A DNA stretch of 9,472 nucleotides from the NCBI GenBank assembly GCA_000437675.1, contig FR901669.1, positions 711 to 10,182 on the forward strand, in the 5' to 3' direction. The translations under genes were made by a program, and so were the position numbers. Numbering within the stretch: the first letter of the stretch is position 1; the number at the start of each line of letters is the position of its first letter. The notes below the pieces were generated by a model. That model saw nothing but the letters and a program-made list of their open reading frames with translations, ran no database searches and was not told where the DNA came from. The stretch is from Prevotella sp. CAG:891. Its GTDB lineage: Bacteria; Bacteroidota; Bacteroidia; Bacteroidales; Bacteroidaceae. Of the stretch, positions 6,470-9,472 are shown piece by piece.

Positions 6470-6509
6470 CGGATTTTACCCTGCGAATGCAAAAGCAAAA
6501 TCCGGTTTT
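6470..6509 (+). terminator. Intrinsic terminator candidate after the prenyl synthase
   Basis: CGGATTTT (6470-6477) and AAAATCCG (6497-6504) form a perfect 8-bp stem with a 19-base loop, followed at once by GTTTTT. It starts 15 bases after the stop at 6453-6455. The stem is AT-rich and the T-run short, so efficiency may be modest. Confidence 0.55.
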
Positions 6510-6515
6510 TGACGC

Positions 6516-6587
6516 AAAAAAAAACTGGTCTTGACGCTTAGCCGGGAACCCGCAGCGGGATTCTTCGGCTAAGCGTCAAGACCAGTT
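6516..6587 (-). terminator. Strong hairpin with perfect 22-bp arms and T-run on the minus strand
   Basis: Arms 6523-6544 and 6566-6587 are perfectly complementary over 22 bp. The loop contains a second stem, GAACCCG (6546-6552) against CGGG-TTC (6556-6563) with one bulged A. Nine A bases (6516-6524) lie at the left, so a minus-strand transcript would end in hairpin plus nine T: a textbook terminator in that orientation. On the plus strand the hairpin is followed by CAATAAATGG, not a T-run. Both neighbours (prenyl synthase and tatD) are on the plus strand, so it may block antisense transcription, or be a dispersed hairpin repeat. Confidence 0.65.
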
Positions 6588-6655
6588 CAATAAATGGTTT
6601 GAGTTTACAAAAGAAAGAAGTTTTACAACAGAAAGAAAAACGCTTGTTTTAAGAC

Positions 6656-7444
6656 ATGTTCATCGATACCCACACACATATCTATACAACCGAATTCGAC
6701 GACGACCGCGAGGAAGTAATCAGCCGGGCAGTTCAAGCAGGTGCGCAGTGTTTGCTGCTGCCTAATATCGACCTTGACAGCATCAGCCCCATGCTGAACT
6801 TGTACGAACAGCATCCCGACTTGTGCCGCCCCATGATGGGGTTGCACCCTACGGAATTGCCCGAAAACCCGGAACCGCTGCTCGACCACATGGAAAGACT
6901 GCTTGAACAATCGAAGCATCCGTTTGTGGCTATTGGCGAAGTGGGTATCGACTTGTATTGGGACAATTCGCGCTGCATGGAACAAATCGCTGTGTTGCGC
7001 CGACAGGCGGAATGGGCGGTGCGTTATCAGTTGCCCCTGGTTATTCACAGCCGTTCGGCTCACCGCGAACTGGTCGACACGCTCTTGCCCTTCAGCCAAA
7101 AAATCAGCGGTATTTTCCATTGCTTTGGAGGTACGGCTGACGAAGCGCGCGAACTGCTCGAGGCGTTTCCTCACTTTATGTTGGGCATTGGCGGTGTGCT
7201 GACTTTCAAAAAGTCGACCCTGCCTGCTGTGCTGCGTACGCAAGTGCCCTTGAACCGCTTGGTGGTGGAAACGGATGCGCCTTATCTGGCTCCAACGCCT
7301 CATCGCGGCAAACGCAACGAACCGGCTTTCATTCCACTGATTATCGACAAACTGGCTGAAATTTACGAACTGCCAACGGAGGAAGTTGAACGTCAGTTAC
7401 TGCAAAATACGCTGCAGATTTTTCCGAAACTGCACGATAAGTAA
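6656..7444 (+). CDS. TatD-family metal-dependent hydrolase (DNase)
   Basis: TatD-type amidohydrolase-fold enzyme (262 aa). Characterised members are metal-dependent 3'-5' exonucleases acting on DNA in the cytoplasm. The metal-binding set is complete: HTH (His6, His8), Glu95 in IGEVGIDLYW, His131 in LVIHSR, His155 in GIFHCFGG and Asp207 in ETDAPYL. The C-terminal PHRGKRNEP motif is also typical. The ATG puts the first metal histidines at positions 6 and 8, as in the family. It lies 200 bases after the prenyl synthase, past two hairpins, so it probably has its own promoter, although no good match was seen. A hairpin terminator follows 13 bases after its stop. Substrate cannot be specified further; the family includes ycfH and yjjV paralogues. 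Confidence 0.93.
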   Translation: MFIDTHTHIYTTEFDDDREEVISRAVQAGAQCLLLPNIDLDSISPMLNLYEQHPDLCRPMMGLHPTELPENPEPLLDHMERLLEQSKHPFVAIGEVGIDLYWDNSRCMEQIAVLRRQAEWAVRYQLPLVIHSRSAHRELVDTLLPFSQKISGIFHCFGGTADEARELLEAFPHFMLGIGGVLTFKKSTLPAVLRTQVPLNRLVVETDAPYLAPTPHRGKRNEPAFIPLIIDKLAEIYELPTEEVERQLLQNTLQIFPKLHDK

Positions 7445-7457
7445 CTGCACGGATTTT

Positions 7458-7490
7458 GAAGTCGTCTAAACTTTTCTGACGACTTCTTTA
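7458..7490 (+). terminator. Intrinsic terminator after tatD, sharing sequence with the 3376 element
   Basis: GAAGTCGTC (7458-7466) and GACGACTTC (7478-7486) form a perfect 9-bp stem with an 11-base loop, followed by TTTATTTC. It begins 13 bases after the tatD stop. The first 25 bases (7458-7482) are identical to 3376-3400, the left end of the palindromic element, so this hairpin belongs to the same sequence family. Confidence 0.75.
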
Positions 7491-7526
7491 TTTCACATTT
7501 CCCTTCAATATAACCTTTTCTTATAC

Positions 7527-8921
7527 ATGAAAAAAACTGAAAAAGCAGCCATCGCACGCATCATAACCGACTTGATTAAAGCGGATGGAATCATCGACCT
7601 GCGCGAAATGAATACACTCGATGACCTGCAAAACAAATACGACATCACCGACAATGATTGGAAATCGGGAGGTTCAATCCATTTGGCTGAATCACTCGAT
7701 GTATTGAAGGAACTGGATGCTGAAACACGGCAGGAATTGCTAAATGACTTTTGCCATGTGGCCATGTCTGACGATTTCTGTGCCAAAGAGGAGGCACTGC
7801 TGCTACTGTGTTTGCAGCTCATTCTGAAACCGCACAACGACTTCAAGGCGCAAATTCTTTCGGTTAATTCAACGGAACTGAACTTCGACAACTCGCAAAT
7901 GCTGTATGTCGAAGGAGAATACGACGAAAGCATCAACACGCAAATGCGCCAAAACTACCGCGAAATATGCAACGAGGTCCGGCTATCGGGCTTCGAACTG
8001 GTGTATCTTCCGAAAGTATCCGAACACTATCAAAGCATTCCGCAGCATACATTGTTACGCATTGCTTCCTTGCTCTACCCCCAAGTGGGCAACAAACGGT
8101 TAGACTACGTCGTTCAGCAAATGCTGACGCTCAACACGGCAACTTTTTGCAATGAACACCTGGCGGGTAAACTGCAGATGAAAAAGCTGCAAGGCGTTTC
8201 ACCGGCATTCATGATTAAAATAGGAAAGGCTGATATTGACGACAACGCTATGGACAACTTTCTGATTGTCTACATCCATACTTCGCCCGTCGCCACCATG
8301 CGGTTTATCATGGATTCCTTTGCCCGGTTTTACCATAACCTCAACATCAATTACATCCGCGAAAAAAAGGAACGCTTCATCTTTACCGGCTACTACAAAC
8401 AGATTTTCAACATTCTCATGCTGCGCCGTGGCATTAAAAGTAAGGTGGTGGTGGATGCCGCACGCGAAACTATCTGTTTTCCCGAAGCTGACATACAACT
8501 GTCGAAAATTCACCGGCGCGAAAAGGCCCTCTATGCGTTGTTTCTGCTGGAATCGGCTCATGGGGGAATCAATTTCAACAAACCGCAATCGGCCAAACAC
8601 CTTGAACGCTACGAACGGCACATGAAGGCCATCAAACGAAAATATCAGTTAATATACAAAATGTTTGGCGGCGACGTTGACAAAGCGCCCAACATTGAAG
8701 TGTCTGAAATCAGACTGCCTATGATTAGCTTACTGAAAAAAGAAATCATGCAGTTTGACGATACCTTATACCACATTGACGACTATTTAATCCAGCGAAA
8801 TGCCTATGGTAATTACAGTGTAAACCTTTCGCCGGATTTATGCTGTTGCATCACGTCGGCCACTGCTGAGCCTCAACCCATGCATACAGCCGAGGAATGG
8901 ATGAACATTGCCGCCATTTAA
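7527..8921 (+). CDS. Uncharacterised protein with TerB-like N-terminus
   Basis: A 464-residue predicted soluble protein with no signal peptide or membrane helix. Residues about 5-105 look like the helical TerB (tellurite-resistance B/DjlA-type) fold, with two acidic motifs where that family binds metal: KADGIIDLREM (18-28) and MSDDFCAKEEA (80-90). Residues about 110-325 are an undefined mixed alpha/beta middle region. Residues about 327-380 (KIHRREKALYALFLLESAHG, then IKRKYQLIYKMFGG) recall a C-terminal segment of other Bacteroidetes hypothetical proteins with an RxEKALYxLFL pattern; this is recollection, not a search. Near the C-terminus is a Cys triplet (439-441). It follows the tatD terminator by 36 bases and is itself followed by a strong terminator, so it is probably a single-gene unit. 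The ATG is preceded by an AT-rich leader. No function is assigned; TerB proteins have been linked by others to stress and phage-defence systems, but nothing here shows that. Confidence 0.85.
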   Translation: MKKTEKAAIARIITDLIKADGIIDLREMNTLDDLQNKYDITDNDWKSGGSIHLAESLDVLKELDAETRQELLNDFCHVAMSDDFCAKEEALLLLCLQLILKPHNDFKAQILSVNSTELNFDNSQMLYVEGEYDESINTQMRQNYREICNEVRLSGFELVYLPKVSEHYQSIPQHTLLRIASLLYPQVGNKRLDYVVQQMLTLNTATFCNEHLAGKLQMKKLQGVSPAFMIKIGKADIDDNAMDNFLIVYIHTSPVATMRFIMDSFARFYHNLNINYIREKKERFIFTGYYKQIFNILMLRRGIKSKVVVDAARETICFPEADIQLSKIHRREKALYALFLLESAHGGINFNKPQSAKHLERYERHMKAIKRKYQLIYKMFGGDVDKAPNIEVSEIRLPMISLLKKEIMQFDDTLYHIDDYLIQRNAYGNYSVNLSPDLCCCITSATAEPQPMHTAEEWMNIAAI

Positions 8922-8960
8922 ATTGCGTATTCACAAACATTCCTTTTGCGCAAATGTATA

Positions 8961-9020
8961 AAAGGTTGCAACCATTATGCCACTAATCAGTCACATAATG
9001 ATTGTAACCTTTCATTTTTT
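8961..9020 (+). terminator. Strong intrinsic terminator after the TerB-like gene
   Basis: Arms 8961-8979 and 8994-9012 form a 19-bp stem with one G-U pair and one mismatch, a 14-base loop, and then CATTTTTT (9013-9020). It begins 40 bases after the stop codon at 8919-8921. The palindrome TTTGCGCAAA (8945-8954) lies between the stop codon and the hairpin. Confidence 0.85.
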
Positions 9021-9043
9021 AGGTAGCAACCAAACATTTATCT

Positions 9044-9051
9044 TACATTTG
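9044..9051 (+). promoter_or_regulatory. Candidate -7 promoter box for a small transcript
   Basis: TACATTTG matches the Bacteroidetes -7 consensus TAnnTTTG exactly, just after the preceding terminator. It lies in a dyad ATTTGCAAAT (9047-9056). No TTTG or TTG is present 19-21 bases upstream, so support is partial. Transcription would start near 9058. Confidence 0.4.
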
Positions 9052-9119
9052 CAAATATTTCTTGCTCATTCATAAGCATCATGTAATATGGAATATTAAT
9101 GAAGAGTAAAAAAGTAAAT

Positions 9120-9221
9120 ATGATGAACCCGTCCTGCAAATTGGGGCTATTTCCGTGTATCACACGGGTAAATGCCTATTCACAGGCCGGAAACAGTTTC
9201 TCAACCGAATTCTGGAGATGA
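9120..9221 (+). CDS. Possible 33-residue small ORF
   Basis: An ATG-ATG start at 9120 opens a 33-codon frame beginning MMNPSCKLGLFPCITR and ending TEFWR, with TGA at 9219-9221, 8 bases before the terminator stem. The bases before it (GAGTAAAAAAGTAAAT) are AT-rich, like other Bacteroidetes translation starts. No domain or family is recognised. The frame also covers the two hairpins of the candidate RNA, so it may be chance or a leader peptide. Confidence 0.2.
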   Translation: MMNPSCKLGLFPCITRVNAYSQAGNSFSTEFWR

Positions 9222-9229
9222 AAAAAGTC

Positions 9230-9270
9230 GCCCCAACACTTTATGCATGAAGTGATGGGGCTTATTTTTT
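9230..9270 (+). terminator. Intrinsic terminator of the candidate small transcript
   Basis: GCCCCAACACTT (9230-9241) pairs with AAGTGATGGGGC (9250-9261), 12 bp with one mismatch and an 8-base loop, followed by TTATTTTTT (9262-9270). The GC-rich base of the stem and the T-run make it a convincing plus-strand terminator although no long gene precedes it. Confidence 0.8.
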
Positions 9271-9472
9271 AGGAAAATACCAATCGGCTGTTAACTAGGA
9301 TCAGTAGCAAAAAGGTGTGGGGGCTGCAACTTTTTGGTGAGGCCAAACGTTGCTGCTTCGTACGTTTTGATAATCGGCATGAGATAAAATGTTATATCCC
9401 GATTTCATTTTTTTTCGCGTATGGAAAACGCGCCGAAATGCCCGTAGATAAAGGGCTGAATGCCCATTCGGA
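9271..9472. other. Structured non-coding segment at the right edge
   Basis: No convincing gene is seen. A hairpin at 9326-9353 pairs GCAAC with GTTGC and TTTGG with CCAAA around a small internal loop. CAAAAAG (9308-9314) and CTTTTTG (9330-9336) are a competing pair. A terminator-like structure follows (9372-9415), then CGCGT/ACGCG (9416-9432) and two copies of AATGCCC 22 bases apart (9437-9443, 9459-9465). The left edge of a further gene or repeat may begin at the end of the window. Confidence 0.4.
9372..9415 (+). terminator. Third terminator-like hairpin
   Basis: AATCGG (9372-9377) pairs with CCGATT (9399-9404), and within it GAGATA pairs with TATATC with one mismatch. A run of eight T (9408-9415) follows after TCA. 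It lies 100 bases after the previous terminator, with only a structured segment between the two. Confidence 0.6.

Larger units (their letters stand above)
9058..9270 (+). ncRNA. Candidate small structured RNA
   Basis: Between the -7 box (9044-9051) and a strong terminator (9230-9270) lie about 210 bases that would form a discrete transcript. Internal hairpins include CCGTGT/ACACGG (9153-9158 and 9162-9167, 3-base loop) and GCCT/AGGC (about 9173-9186). Only a 33-codon ORF is present. It does not resemble SRP RNA, RNase P RNA, tmRNA or a cobalamin riboswitch as far as can be judged by eye. It may be an sRNA, a leader regulating a gene beyond the window, or a small mRNA. Confidence 0.35.

Noticed and set aside
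6523..6587. Integron attC site
   Set aside because: The hairpin arms pair perfectly without the extrahelical bases of attC, the ends lack the RYYYAAC/GTTRRRY arrangement, and no integron integrase or cassette is seen.
9120..9221. Cobalamin or other known riboswitch
   Set aside because: No B12-box, SAM, TPP or similar conserved core could be found by eye, and no target gene lies directly downstream within the window.
9304..9471. Minus-strand frame open at the right edge, ending near 9301
   Set aside because: About 56 codons without a start inside that clearly fits, overlapping a terminator hairpin and T-run; composition and structure look non-coding. A gene end entering from the right cannot be fully excluded.

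Overview
This window looks like chromosome of an anaerobic Bacteroidota member of the order Bacteroidales, probably Prevotellaceae-like; that placement is inferred. The evidence is a PorQ-type protein (type IX secretion is confined to this phylum), a Bacteroidetes-style TonB with a long N-terminal extension, promoter candidates of the TAnnTTTG -7 type, AT-rich leaders without clear Shine-Dalgarno sequences, and an Ugd sequence of Bacteroidales type. There is no transposase, integrase, phage gene, CRISPR array, tRNA or rRNA. The seven clearly assigned genes are ordinary chromosomal genes, and the eighth (7527-8921) is an uncharacterised TerB-like protein.

Left part (1-3230, minus strand): a probable operon reading right to left, porQ - cmk - ugd, with gaps of 78 and 36 bases. 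It combines an outer-membrane protein of the type IX secretion attachment complex, cytidylate kinase, and UDP-glucose 6-dehydrogenase, which makes UDP-glucuronate for surface polysaccharide. A TACCTTTG -7 candidate lies just upstream of porQ.

Divergent gap (3231-3667): opposed -7-like boxes, a possible 23-codon ORF, and a striking 193-bp imperfect palindrome (3376-3568). The first 25 bases of this palindrome recur exactly in the terminator behind tatD (7458-7482).

Middle part (3668-7490, plus strand): a TonB-type energy transducer, ispH (last step of the MEP pathway), a polyprenyl diphosphate synthase that uses the isoprenoid precursors made by IspH, and a TatD-family hydrolase. Three 21-bp phased repeats precede the prenyl synthase, and their TTGACTGAC core also occurs in the ispH leader. 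Two hairpins lie between the prenyl synthase and tatD. The larger has perfect 22-bp arms and a T-run that would make it a terminator for minus-strand transcripts.

Right part (7491-9472): a 464-residue uncharacterised protein with a TerB-like N-terminus, ended by a strong terminator. About 450 bases without a convincing gene follow. They are not featureless: a -7 box, several hairpins and two further terminator-like structures suggest one or two small structured RNAs, possibly with a 33-codon ORF.
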